From the NCBI GenBank assembly GCA_037127255.1, contig JBANSL010000009.1, positions 35,485,475 to 35,549,474 on the forward strand: a stretch of DNA of 64,000 nucleotides. The letters run 5' to 3'. Each line of letters starts with the position of its first letter. The stretch's first letter is position 1. Made by a program: the position numbers and the translations under genes. Positions 10,537-20,390 of the stretch are shown piece by piece. The DNA is from Persicaria tinctoria. Its lineage: Eukaryota; Streptophyta; Magnoliopsida; Caryophyllales; Polygonaceae. Under the pieces are notes generated by a model. The model ran no database searches, was not told where the DNA came from, and worked only from the letters and a program-made list of their open reading frames with translations.

Positions 10537-12174
10537 ATGGACACTGGTGCCACCTCTCACATGACGAACTCCTCAGGTAACCTCTCCTCTATTTCTTTTA
10601 AGGGCCCTGCCCCCTCTATTATCGTCGGAAATGGTGGTCGTCTTGCTACTTCGGGTATTGGCCACGCCAATTTACAGACCCCAACCCACCCACTACACCT
10701 CAACAATGTCCTTATTGCCCCAAAGATTGTCAAAAACCTTATCTCTGTCCGTCGGTTCACTACTGACAACAACGTTTCCCTTACGTTTGATCCCTATGGT
10801 TTCTCTGTGAACGATCTTACTACGGGGGTTACTCGCATGAGATGTAACAGCACCGGGGAGCTCTACCCTGTCACACCACCTCCTGCGTCCCGTCAATCAT
10901 GTCCGGTCGCCCTCTCGGCATCGTCGTCCAGCCTCTGGCATGCACGCCTGGGTCATCCCAGCGCTGCCGTTCTAGATGTCCTCCGTTCCCAGAACCTTGT
11001 CACATGTACTAAAGACCCACGCTCTGGCTTATGCTCTTCCTGCCAACTAGGCAAACATGCCAGACTGCCGTTTCAACGGTCTTTGACCTCTACTCTTGCT
11101 CCATTTGATATCATTCACAGCGACATTTGGACCTCTCCCGTGCCTAGCAAGGAGGGTCACAAGTACTACCTCTTGTTTCTGGATGATTACACTCATTACT
11201 TATGGGTCTTCCCGTTGCATTTCAAGTCCCAAGTGTTTCCTATTTTTGCCAGATTCCATACCTACATCAAAACACAATTCCACATGTCCATCAAATGTTT
11301 CCAATGTGACAATGGTCGTGAATTTGACAACAGATACTTTCACTCCTTCTTTGCCGCAAATGGGATCTCATATCGCTTGTCTTGCCCCTATACTTCTCAG
11401 CAGAATGGCAAGGCAGAAAGAATCATCAGAACCATTACCAACATGATGCGCTCTCTCCTCTTCCACGCATCTATTCCCCTTCCCTATTGGCCTCACGCCT
11501 TATCCACCACATGTTATCTCCTAAACATTCTCCCTTCCACTACCCTGCAAAATCGCTCGCCAGCTCAGACTCTTTATTACGCCGAGCCTAGGTATGATCA
11601 CCTTCGTACCTTTGGTTGCTTATGCTTCCCTAATCAGTCATCCACTGCCCCCCACAAGCTTCACCCTCGTTCCACCCCTTGTGTCTTTCTTGGCTACCCG
11701 TCTGATCATCGCGGTTACATTTGCCTCGATATCAAGACTCACAAGATCATTCTCTCTCGTCATGTCACCTTTGATGAGTCGCGATTTCCCTTCGCGTCTC
11801 CCACACCCCCTGTGTCGTCCACAGAGTCTGAGTCGCCTTTCCCTCACTTCATTCTTCCCCAGAGCTCTCCCGGTGCCCCTGCGTCTCCCCCTCCCCCACC
11901 TCCCCCGCCACCATCCATCACCAGACCTCACACCCGCAGCGTCTCCGGTGTCTTTAGACCCCGCCATATCGTCTCCATGACCGCCGCCCATCACCCCGCT
12001 ATACACCCCACCTCCCCTACGCCCGGCGCCCGCCGCAACCCACTTTGCAGCACCCGCCGCAATAACCTCGCCCCTGGCGGCTCCCCTACGCGCGCCCGTG
12101 CCACAGGTTGGCGCGCCCGCATCCCAGGTTGGCGCGCCCGCGCCCCAGGTTGGCGCACCCGCGTCCCGTGTTAG
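10537..12174 (+). pseudogene. Copia protease-integrase part of pol
   Basis: The frame opens at MDTGATSHM, the aspartic protease site. It continues with the pre-integrase zinc-binding region (LWHARLGHPS, CSSCQLGKH) and the integrase core. The catalytic triad is visible as D in HSDIW, D in QCDNGREF and E in NGKAERIIR. A normal polyprotein would not start here: the codon for the Trp before YMDTG is a stop. After about 11986 the frame runs into a proline-rich linker and ends at TAG 12172, out of frame with RT. Cleavage of the polyprotein and insertion of cDNA would be its roles. As it stands it is a broken pol. Confidence 0.92.
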
Positions 12175-13807
12175 CGCGCCCGCGCCCTTAGCCTCTCCTA
12201 CCCCCGTCTTTCCCGACTCCCTTTCACCCTCTGCCTCCACCCAGACCTCCCTCTCCCCCGTTCCCACCTCCCACAAAATAGCCCTCCTAGACCCGAATTG
12301 GCAGGCGGCTATGCTCGACGAATACAGGGCCCTTACGAAGAATGGTACTTGGGTTCTTGTGCCTCGCCCTCCTGAGGCGAACGTCATTCGCTGTATGTGG
12401 CTCTTCCGTCACAAGTTCCGCTCTGATGGGACATTGGAGCGCTACAAGGCCCGTCTGGTGGTTAACGGTAGATCTCAACAGGCCGGTATTGATTGTGATG
12501 AGACCTTCAGCCCTGTGGTCAAGCCTGCCACTATCCGAGTGGTCCTGAGTCTGGCGTTGTCACGCAACTGGGGCATCCATCAGCTGGATGTCAAGAACGC
12601 CTTCCTGCATGGTCATCTGAATGAGACGGTTTACATGTTTCAGCCTCCGGGGTTTGCTGATGTTGAGCGTCCAAAGCATGTCTGTCTCCTCAAGCGCTCT
12701 CTGTATGGTCTGAAACATGCTCCACGGGCATGGTTCCAGCGGTTTGCCTCTCATCTGCTCCGCTTGGGTTTCACTGGCAGCCGATCGGATACGTCTCTGT
12801 TTATCTATCGCAGAGGCTCGGACTTGGCTTTCCTGCTGCTCTATGTCGACGACATCATTCTCACCGCCTCTTCTGATGCTCTTCGAACGTCCATCATCTC
12901 GAGGCTGAGTGCCGAATTCGCCATGTCTGATCTAGGTCCGCTGTCTTACTTCTTGGGAGTTGCTGTTCAGCAGCATGCGTCTGGTCTCTTTCTCTCACAG
13001 AGTAAGTATGCTGCTGAGATTGTTGCTCGGGCTAAGATGGTCAACTGTAATCCCGTCGCCACCCCAGTCGATACATCCAACAAGCTCAGTGCTCATTCTG
13101 GTCCTCTGGTTGACGATCCGACATTGTATAGGAGCCTCGCTGGTGCTCTTCAGTATCTCACTTTCACCAGGCCTGATATCAGTTATGCCGTTCAGCAGAT
13201 CTCCTTGTTCATGCATGCCCCTAGGGAACCTCACTTTCAGGCTTTGAAGCGGTTCATTCGGTACATCAGCGGCACACTTGAGCTCGGCACCACCATCACT
13301 CCTTCCTCTAAGCTTGACCTTGTGGCTTACACGGATGCGGATTGGGGTTGTTGTCCGGACACCCGTCGCTCCACGTCTGGTTACTGTGTCTTCCTCAATG
13401 ACACTCTTGTGTCCTGGTCAGCTAAGCGTCAGTCCGTCGTGTCTCTCTCCAGCACTGAAGCCGAGTACAGGGGCGTTGCCAACGTCGTCTCCGAGTGCTC
13501 TTGGCTCCGCAATCTCCTGCTTGAGCTACGATGCCCCTTGCCGAAGGCCACTCTGGTCTACACTGATAACGTCTCCGCCGTCTACCTGGCTAGCAACCCA
13601 GTCCAGCATCAACGCACGAAGCACATTGAGCTTGATCTCCACTTCGTCCGGGACAAGGTTGCCATTGGACATGTCCGCGTTCTACATGTCCCGTCCTCCT
13701 ATCAGTACGCTGATATATTCACCAAGGGTTTACCTAGACAATTGTTCATTGATTTTCGTTCCAGTCTCACTGTACGGACACCTCCCGTTTCGACTGCGGG
13801 GGTTTGA
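11986..13807 (+). pseudogene. Copia reverse transcriptase-RNase H part of pol
   Basis: This frame is open from about 11986 to the TGA at 13805, inside the first bases of the 3' LTR. RT blocks are complete: WLFRHKFRSDG, YKARLVVNG, ETFSPVVKPATIR, QLDVKNAFLHGHL, RSLYGLKHAPRAWF and the catalytic YVDDIIL (about 12841-12861). RNase H follows with AYTDADWG, SLSSTEAEYRG and YTDNVSAVYLA. It is in the +1 frame relative to the integrase part; the shift lies in the low-complexity linker 11986-12174. The domain itself shows no internal stop, so enzymatic motifs are intact even though the polyprotein is split. Confidence 0.93.
12108..12191 (+). repeat. 21-bp minisatellite in the copia linker
   Basis: About four copies of a 21-bp unit beginning CAGGTTGGCGCGCCCGC. 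In the RT frame each encodes a seven-residue repeat (QVGAPAS/P). In the integrase frame it encodes GWRARIP-like text. Both frames are open, which probably hid the frameshift from selection. Confidence 0.85.
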
Positions 13808-13942
13808 TAGATTACATAGGTTTCATATTGTATAGTGGGCTAAAAGCCCGTTAAGGCCCAATACCTGTGTAACCTATATATATGTTATATCAATGAATGG
13901 AAACCCTCGGGGAGGACTTTACATCAATTCCGCTATTCTACA
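13805..13942 (+). repeat. Copia 3' LTR with preceding polypurine tract
   Basis: 138 bp, identical to the 5' LTR. The purine tract GCGGGGG at about 13796-13802 lies just upstream and would prime plus-strand synthesis. Confidence 0.97.
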
Positions 13943-13947
13943 GCGGA

Positions 13948-14400
13948 GACGGAATCGGGGACCACAGTGTTTGGTCGATCTCGAGTAGGGCTACTCGATC
14001 TCGACGAGTTTTTAGCTTCTGGTGGTGAGCTGCTCGAGGAGCCGGCGGTTGGTCGATCTCAAGTGGGGTACTCGATCTCTAGTAGGATTCGGCTTCTGGT
14101 GGCTTCAGCGTCGAGGAAGCAGGTGCCGGAGAAGCTTGGTCGATCTCGACTAGCGTAGTCGATCACGACAAGACTGGCCTGTCTGGTGGAATCAGCGTCG
14201 AGGACGGTGAAGTCGATGCAGCACAGTGGTAGTCGATCTCGAGTATTTTACTCGATCTCGAGGAAGGCTCGGCTTCTGTCTGGCTGCTCGACGACGCTGG
14301 TGCTGGTGGAGGTTTCTGTTTTTGGTCGAGATCGACTAGGGTCCTCGATGTCGAGGAGTATTGGTCGATCTTGACCCCATACTTGGTTCTTGTCAAGGCA
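13948..14400 (-). repeat. TCGATCTCGA motif cluster after protease
   Basis: At least ten exact or near copies of TCGATCTCGA or its reverse complement (about 13973, 13994, 14053, 14069, 14140, 14159, 14232, 14251, 14325, 14345, 14363). The C-terminal 60 or so residues of the protease frame are translated from this cluster. The same motif fills parts of both LTRs of this element and 15270-15430. Confidence 0.8.
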
Positions 14401-15158
14401 TCCGAAAAATAGTTAGTCCATAACGACGTACCTTGGTCTGTGTCGATTGGATTCTCCGTGTCCTCCTTTAGGATTGCCATTATCTCCTCCACTTGGACCT
14501 CCATATCCCTCTTTTCCAGTTCCTCAGGAGTCATATTTCTTACCTTGGGTTCCCCGCAGGTGATGTAGCTAGCTGAGATAGATTTTACCTCTTCCATTGG
14601 ACCTGTATGCCTTTCAGTTTTATTAAAGGAATACTCAATTAACGCATCGCTGATGTTGAAGGTGAGCACTCCTTTCCTTACACTTATGTTGGCATCAACC
14701 GTCGCCAAGAAGGGTCTTCCTAGAATAATTGGACAAGTAGGATCTTCTTGCATATCAACAACTAGGAAATCAGCAGGGACAAAGAATTTACCTACTTGTA
14801 CTGACACATTGTCCACCATGCCTGTTGGAATGACCACCGTGTTGTTGGCCACGTAAAGTCTAGCATCCACAGGCTCTAGGGCACCTATCTTAATCTTGGA
14901 CCAAATTGTTAAAGGCATTATACTTACACTGGCTCCAAGATCACATAAAGCATTAATTTTATATGGATCAAATCCAATGGTTATAGCAAACTTACCTGGA
15001 TCTGGCCTCTTCTCCAGTATGTCCAAATGGTTGCACTCCTCTGTAATCTCAGCCATTGATCGCTTTTTGCTCAGAATCTCCTTCAGGAACTTGACATAGG
15101 ATGGCATTTCATTGAGAGCTTCTGTGAAGGGGATGGTGACGTTGAGCTTCTGAAGCAT
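14163..15158 (-). pseudogene. Gypsy aspartic protease region
   Basis: On the minus strand the frame encodes the plant gypsy pattern KINALCDLGASVSIMPLTIW (catalytic D in CDLGAS, where DSGA/DLGA is usual), then VVIPTGMVDNV, ADFLVVDM and the flap-like IILGRPFLATVDANI. Protease would cut the gag-pol polyprotein. The frame ends in low-complexity sequence made of the TCGATCTCGA motif, at the point where RT should begin. Upstream residues (FPTKSPKDPAEKKFQRFI-like) continue toward gag in the same frame before the given start, so the start is only nominal. Confidence 0.8.
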
Positions 15159-15455
15159 CTTGATGAAGCGCTGAAATTTCTTTTCTGCCGGGTCCTTTGG
15201 AGATTTTGTGGGGAAAGGCAGCTTCTTTTTCTGATTTGGAGCCAGAACAGAGGTCGGAGGTGCTGTAATTTTCTCGATCTCGGGCTGACCGTCCTCGATG
15301 TTGAGTACACCCTTGTCGATCTCGACCAGATTGGGTGATGTCGAGTTGTTGTGTAGTGCAGACGATGGTTTTTGTATTTTCTCCTCGAGATCGAGCAGTC
15401 CCTCCTCGAGATCGACTAGGGTGTTGTCGACGACGAATAGCTGTTGGTCGACTTG

Positions 15456-16190
15456 CTACTGCTTTCCGACTTCTGGCTCTTGCAGTTGATGGACGCTTCT
15501 GTGTTTTACAGAAGCGATGTGTCCGGACTTTCCCTTGGGATTTGGTTCTGAAGATCCTGGGAGTGACCCTGTCTGTCTAGGGATTCCTGCTGCTAGCTGA
15601 CCAATCTGTGTATCAACCGTTTTCCTCCATATATCAATCTCCCCAAGCCTTGAGTTGACGCCCTGAATCTGAGTATAGACTGAGTTGAAGGATTGCCTGG
15701 TTTCTGTATGATTCCTCCTTATTTCCTCCAAGACAGTCTGTAGATCATCTTTTTTCTGGTCCCTTTCCGGATGTCCTGGAGCTCTGTAGGGCGGGGGGTT
15801 CCTAGGGGCACCTTGGTTCCATTGTGGTTGCTGAAACCTTTGCTCCCCCATGTAGCGATTGGGACCCCCTGCATAAGCTGCCTCTTCATGATATTCTGCC
15901 AGCCTGACTTGCTCAGTGTGTGGGCACTCAGTAGTGGTGTGCCTCTGCGATCCGCATTCAATACAAGGCTGGTTGACAAAAAGGTACTTTACTTGTTTGA
16001 GGAGCTTCTTATTCTGGTCTCTGTAGTACTGCTCCCTAACATCAGGATAAATCTCCTTATGGGGCTCATATAAGGGCATGGATGGTGCTGGCCTGGCGTA
16101 GGGGTTCTCCTCGTAGTTGAGTGGAGTCCCATACTTGTTATCATAGTTGGTTAGCTTGTCTAGAGCAGCCCATGCGTCAGGAGGCGGCAT
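15456..16190 (-). pseudogene. Gypsy gag, C-terminal half with zinc knuckle
   Basis: A 244-residue frame with one CX2CX4HX4C knuckle (CIECGSQRHTTTEC), the nucleocapsid RNA-binding motif. A Gln/Asn/Pro-rich region (QQPQWNQGAPRNPPPYR) and a predicted coiled stretch with Ile/Leu spacing (about residues 150-190) follow. This is the Athila-type gag layout. It ends at a stop before the TCGATCTCGA-rich linker (15270-15430) that separates it from protease. Confidence 0.78.
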
Positions 16191-16192
16191 TG

Positions 16193-16731
16193 TCAGATAC
16201 TCATAGACTCATAGTGAGTATATGTGTTGATTCTGTCCTTTGCAGCCAAGTCCAGAGAGTTGAAGAAGATCTCTTGAACTACGCAGGGTTGCTGTCCATG
16301 TGTAGGGCAGGATCGCAGTAGATCCTTATAGCGTTCCATTCCTTTGCTAGCGTCTCCCCAGGCTGATGTTTGAAAGATGTGATCTTTTGGCGCATGAGTG
16401 CTGTCTTGGCAGGAGGAAAGAACTTGTTCAGAAATTCCTGCTTCACTTGAGCCCATGTCGTGAGAGATCGTGGTTTCAGCCCTTCCAACCATTTCAATGC
16501 GGGCCCAGCCAGAGACCAACGGAAAGCTTTCATCAGGATGTACTCCAAGGTGGTACCTTTAGAAAGAGTACGACACATGTCAGTAAAGTTGGTAATATGC
16601 CGCAGAGGGCATTCATTAAATCTACCATGAAATGCATGATTTTTAATTTCAATAAGAAATTGAGTGCGAATTTCATAGTTGTTTTCAGGGATTAGAATCG
16701 TCGATTCAGGCACGACGAAAGTCGGGTGCAT
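16193..16731 (-). pseudogene. Gypsy gag, N-terminal half (frameshifted)
   Basis: The frame starting near 16731 carries the retrotransposon gag core: AFHGRFNECPLRHITNF, AFRWSLAGPALKWLEGL, TTWAQVKQEFLNKFFP and HQPGETLAKEWN. Its continuation (ERYKDLLRSCPTHG...FFNSLDLAAK) lies in another frame ending at 16193, so a frameshift occurred near 16340. Upstream to about 16990 more gag-like text (a Glu/Arg/Ala-rich helix) can be read with further frame changes. Gag would form the particle that packages element RNA. This copy is not translatable whole. Confidence 0.8.
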
Positions 16732-17041
16732 ATAATCCTCTGTAGTGGTTGGGTAGAGGGCAAGCTCATCTGCCAGCTGCCTCGCGAGTTCAGCTTCTTG
16801 TTCCCTTCCTGCTCTCTCAGCGGCGAGAGCAGCATCCCTGGCGGCTAGATCCCTTGTGAGCCTCTCGATCAGCTGTCTCCGCAGCTGTCATGGCTCTTTG
16901 TAGTTTAGCTCTGATCTGTAGAAGGCGCTCTGGTTTGTCTAAGCCGTCAAACTCAGGTGGTTGACCAGAACGACACATACACCTGTAAAGTAACTCAAAG
17001 AAAAAGTGAGAACTGACTACCTAAGGCGCGAATGATAGCTT

Positions 17042-17058
17042 CCCCGGCAACGGCGCCA
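17042..17058 (-). promoter_or_regulatory. Primer binding site, tRNA-Asp(GTC)
   Basis: Plus-strand CCCCGGCAACGGCGCCA equals the 3' end of plant tRNA-Asp including CCA, so the minus strand carries a perfect 17-base primer site. It is separated from the LTR by 6 nt (ATTTAT). This primer is usual for Athila/Tat elements. Confidence 0.92.
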
Positions 17059-17064
17059 ATTTAT

Positions 17065-19230
17065 TGTGAGGAGGAAATCAAGTATGAAATATAACAAAAT
17101 AGATCAAATCAGATTTAGGCCCACGCAAATAATTACAAGACTCCTCCAATGCAGTAAGAGAAAGTCAGGATCGAATCCACGAGGAAGCGTGTCAGCGGAT
17201 CCTAGGCAGCTGTAAATCTCACAGAAAAGCAAACGGAAGACAAAAACAAAGGAACCAAGAAAGAAAGACAGAAATAACAAACGAAAGCAAGAAATAAAAG
17301 CAAAGACAGAAGCTTTACTCGATCTCGACCAGGGCTAACTCGAGATCGACAACAGAATTGGACAACAAAAACTCAGAAATCACAGCAGACAGCAAACAGC
17401 AAACCCAGCAAGGGCAACTCGATCTCGACAAGCACAACTCGAGATCGACAAGAAATAGCAGAAACAGAAATTGCAAAATCGAAAACAGAAACAAAAACTC
17501 AACTCGAGGTAGACAAAAGCCAACTCGAGATCGACTAAGGTCTACTCGATCTCGACAAGCCTCTCCTCTGTCTCGACTAAAACACAGAAAATATAAATTC
17601 CAGATTTGAACACAGATTTCAGAATTTCGACAGGATTAAAATCAATATAATAAAGAACTTCCAAAGCCAGGGGATCAACACCACAACGATAACCGTGCAA
17701 AGTAACACATAAATGCATAAAAGATCATGCTTTCCATCAAAATAACTTTCGTTACTAACAAATAGGCATATAGAGGCTTTCGCATAAACCCTAATTGTTA
17801 CTAACCCTTTTCACATAATTAACCCAAGTTGTATTAAGATCACTTTTGCTTCAATAACACAAACAAGGATCACCTTCAACTTTCGCAAAAGAATCATGCT
17901 CATAGGGATAGAAGACGAATTGCATAACAAGATCTGACCTTTACCGCCTCACCTCACATGGCCACCGTCGGGCTCACCCCAGCCCCAGAAGTGGGTGGAC
18001 TACTCGCTCTTCATCATCAAGAAAGACATCAAATAACAAAAGAAACTAACTTGAATTGAATTAAATAAAGAAAGCTTACAACCAACAAGACAAATCCGCT
18101 CTCGCCTTTCCACCTTGCTTGCCACAAACTTTCTCTCCCTACTCCTACTTACTTGAATGGAATTGTGTCTGGAATTGAATGAATGAAAAACCAACCCCTA
18201 GGGCTTTATTTATAGCTTTCTATTCCTTGCTAATCAAGGATAGAATATATCTATCTATATCTAAAAAGCTTAAAAGATAAATAAAAGCACTTAAAGAATT
18301 AAATCTATAAGGAAAAAATAAATCTAAAATAGGCAAATATCTTCTTGTTGATAGATCTTGTCTTCCATGGATAGTTTATAGATAGATGTAGGATAGATCT
18401 CGGCTTCCTTCGGCCGCAAGGACTCCCAAACCGAGTAGGATTCGTCAAACCGCGTAACGCGCTCCCGGACACGGCTCGTCGATCTCGACCAAGCCAACTC
18501 GAGATCGAGTAGGGTGGTCATTGACTTGGGCTGGCTGGCTTGGTCGGGTAGCTCTGCTCGACATGGCTCGGATAGGTGCGGTGCTGAGTCCTTGATCTCG
18601 ACCAAGCCTCCTCGATATCGAGTAGAGGTGGTGCTCGGCTTCTCCGTTTTCGGCTTCTCGACTTGGCACAGCTCGTCGACTCCGGACATGGCGTCGAAGT
18701 GTGGTCGATCTCGACAAGAGTTACTCGAGATCGAGTTGGCTTCCGGAGTCGGGTTGTCTCTGACTCAGTGTCCTCGATCAGCTATACTCGACCAGGTGTG
18801 CTCGGGCAGCCTTTGTCGAGATCGAGTAAGTGTACTCGAGATCGAGTAAAGTTCTCTCAGCTTTCTGCTCTATTCTTGAAACGCACTTTCCCGAGTCCTC
18901 GTTCGTTGGATTGACGCATATGACCATGCGTTGGAAAGCTCTTTTTGAGGGCTACAACTCTCGTGAAGACATCAAAGCTTGATTCATAACGAAGAATGGT
19001 GAAAAATTGCATTTTCTCCGGCTACACCATTCTTAGCTTCTCCATGAGTTTCCTTTAAACTCCAAAGTGCGTCCGATTTCTGCGAAATATAACCAAAACT
19101 TGTGTAGACCTCCATATATTGCAAATAAGTGTAAACTACACAGATTCTGTATTATTCTAACCCAAATGCATGCAATGTAGGCAGAAATCGATATAAAAGT
19201 AAGTGTAAAACATGGCAAATTAGGCTCACA
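17065..19230 (-). repeat. 5' LTR of the Athila/Tat-like element
   Basis: 2,166 bp, matching 5947-8107 with scattered substitutions and small indels (for example around 6290 versus 17415). It has the same TCGATCTCGA clusters at about 17315-17570 and 18475-18850. Its outer end is CTCACA at 19230. Confidence 0.9.
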
Positions 19231-20390
19231 AAAGTAAGCATCACTTATATCCTTGTCATACCTTGGAATAAACACATATTTTTTAGGTTCTCTAAATCTC
19301 TGGAATAAATAGATGTTATATTACTTAATTCACCACCAACCAGATCAACTCATAGTCTCATACACATCACAATGTATAGTTTGGGTTATTTTCTATAGAA
19401 ACAGAGATCGAAAATGATCACAAGAATAAATTGTATATAAAAAATGGCCATAACAATAGGAAGTAAATGGCTTAGTTCTTCATGATGCAAAAATGCCTAA
19501 ATTCGAACCCCAAATTGCATTTAAATACAAAAACTAAACAATAAAAAAGCCCTCATTGTAAAGCTTGAACCCAAATTAGAGCATTAGTGCATCACATACC
19601 TGTTACAGATGCATCTTCGACACTACATCGTTGACTATGCCGTTGGAAGTGCGGATAATTCCAATCGCCGCCGCTCCTACTGTCGGCCTCCCATTTCTCA
19701 GAAGTTGCTACTCTTCCCTAATGGTAGCACACTCTCGACTCATCTCCTTCGGTTCTTGCTTATACTCAATTTCTTTTTCCATGTCTATGACAGATATAGA
19801 ACCAACGCCCGCATCACAAATAGACACAACCAAGATGTTACAACTGTCGATAGTAGCAGCTCCACATTCTTTGCTGTTTGACACCCTATTCATCTGATTG
19901 CTCATTACTTCAGCCCTTTTCCCTTTGCTGCACTTCCCCTGTCCATGTCCAAAAGAAACCCATGAACCACATATTCTAGACAGCCATTCAAACACCACCT
20001 CCATCTTCAGCACCCCTAACCCTTAAATCGCCAAACCCTAACCCCTAAATCCCAAAACCTAGATTGAACTGAGAAATCACCTCCACCTTCGGCATCAACT
20101 GAGGTCCACCGACATTAATCTGGTCGGGGTCACGTACCAGACCCCTTGCCTCGCTCTCTGCATCTCTCGCGGCCTCCCTCTTCGCTCTTCGCCTTTCATC
20201 TTCTAGCTTGCGACATGCACTTTTCTTAAATTCAATTCATTTAACTTTATTTGTTACAAAAAAATTGTTAACAGAATGGACGGGGCACGACGCGAAAAAC
20301 TTACAAACCTCAGGGCATTTCGTGAATTATGTAAAACTTTCGTATACCCGACGAATTTGACCTTATCTCAAGGGCACCAGGCGAAAATTC
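19231..20390. other. Intergenic, possible decayed gene piece on minus strand
   Basis: A minus-strand frame of 101 residues (19708-20013) begins MLKMEVVFEWLSRICGSWVS and is Cys/Gly/Lys-containing, ending in a charged EKEIEYKQEPKEM stretch. I do not recognise it, and no intron-exon structure supports it. 20030-20210 is C/T-rich like a leader on the minus strand. Nothing else was seen. Confidence 0.25.

Larger units (their letters stand above)
9913..13942 (+). mobile_element. Nested Ty1/copia retrotransposon (4,030 bp)
   Basis: Two identical 138-bp LTRs (TGATAGATTAC...CTATTCTACA) are flanked by a perfect 5-bp target duplication GCGGA (9908-9912 and 13943-13947). An initiator-Met primer site follows the 5' LTR, and a GCGGGGG polypurine tract precedes the 3' LTR. 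Internal domains run protease, integrase, RT, RNase H, the copia order. There is no gag domain, the frame is broken twice, and there is room for only about 470 bp before protease. Identical LTRs indicate recent insertion. Short LTRs and RT wording suggest the Ale/Retrofit lineage, tentatively. Confidence 0.97.
5947..19230 (-). mobile_element. Athila/Tat-like Ty3/gypsy retrotransposon, RT-IN core deleted
   Basis: Two LTRs of 2,161 and 2,166 bp bound a minus-strand element. In minus-strand order it has the 5' LTR (17065-19230), a tRNA-Asp primer site, gag, protease, a short integrase C-terminal remnant, a long untranslated tail and the 3' LTR (5947-8107). Reverse transcriptase, RNase H and the integrase catalytic core are absent, so it cannot move by itself. 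A copia element is nested at 9913-13942. Flanks show AAGTG on the left and AAGTA on the right if the LTRs are read as TTGTGAG...CTCACAA, an imperfect 5-bp duplication. The LTRs differ at scattered sites, so it is older than the nested copia. Confidence 0.88.

Noticed and set aside
11638..12387. 249-codon open frame on the minus strand inside the copia element
   Set aside because: It is antisense to the integrase-RT linker, Gly/Arg-rich from the GC-rich repeat, with no domain. The plus-strand frames carry clear pol motifs.
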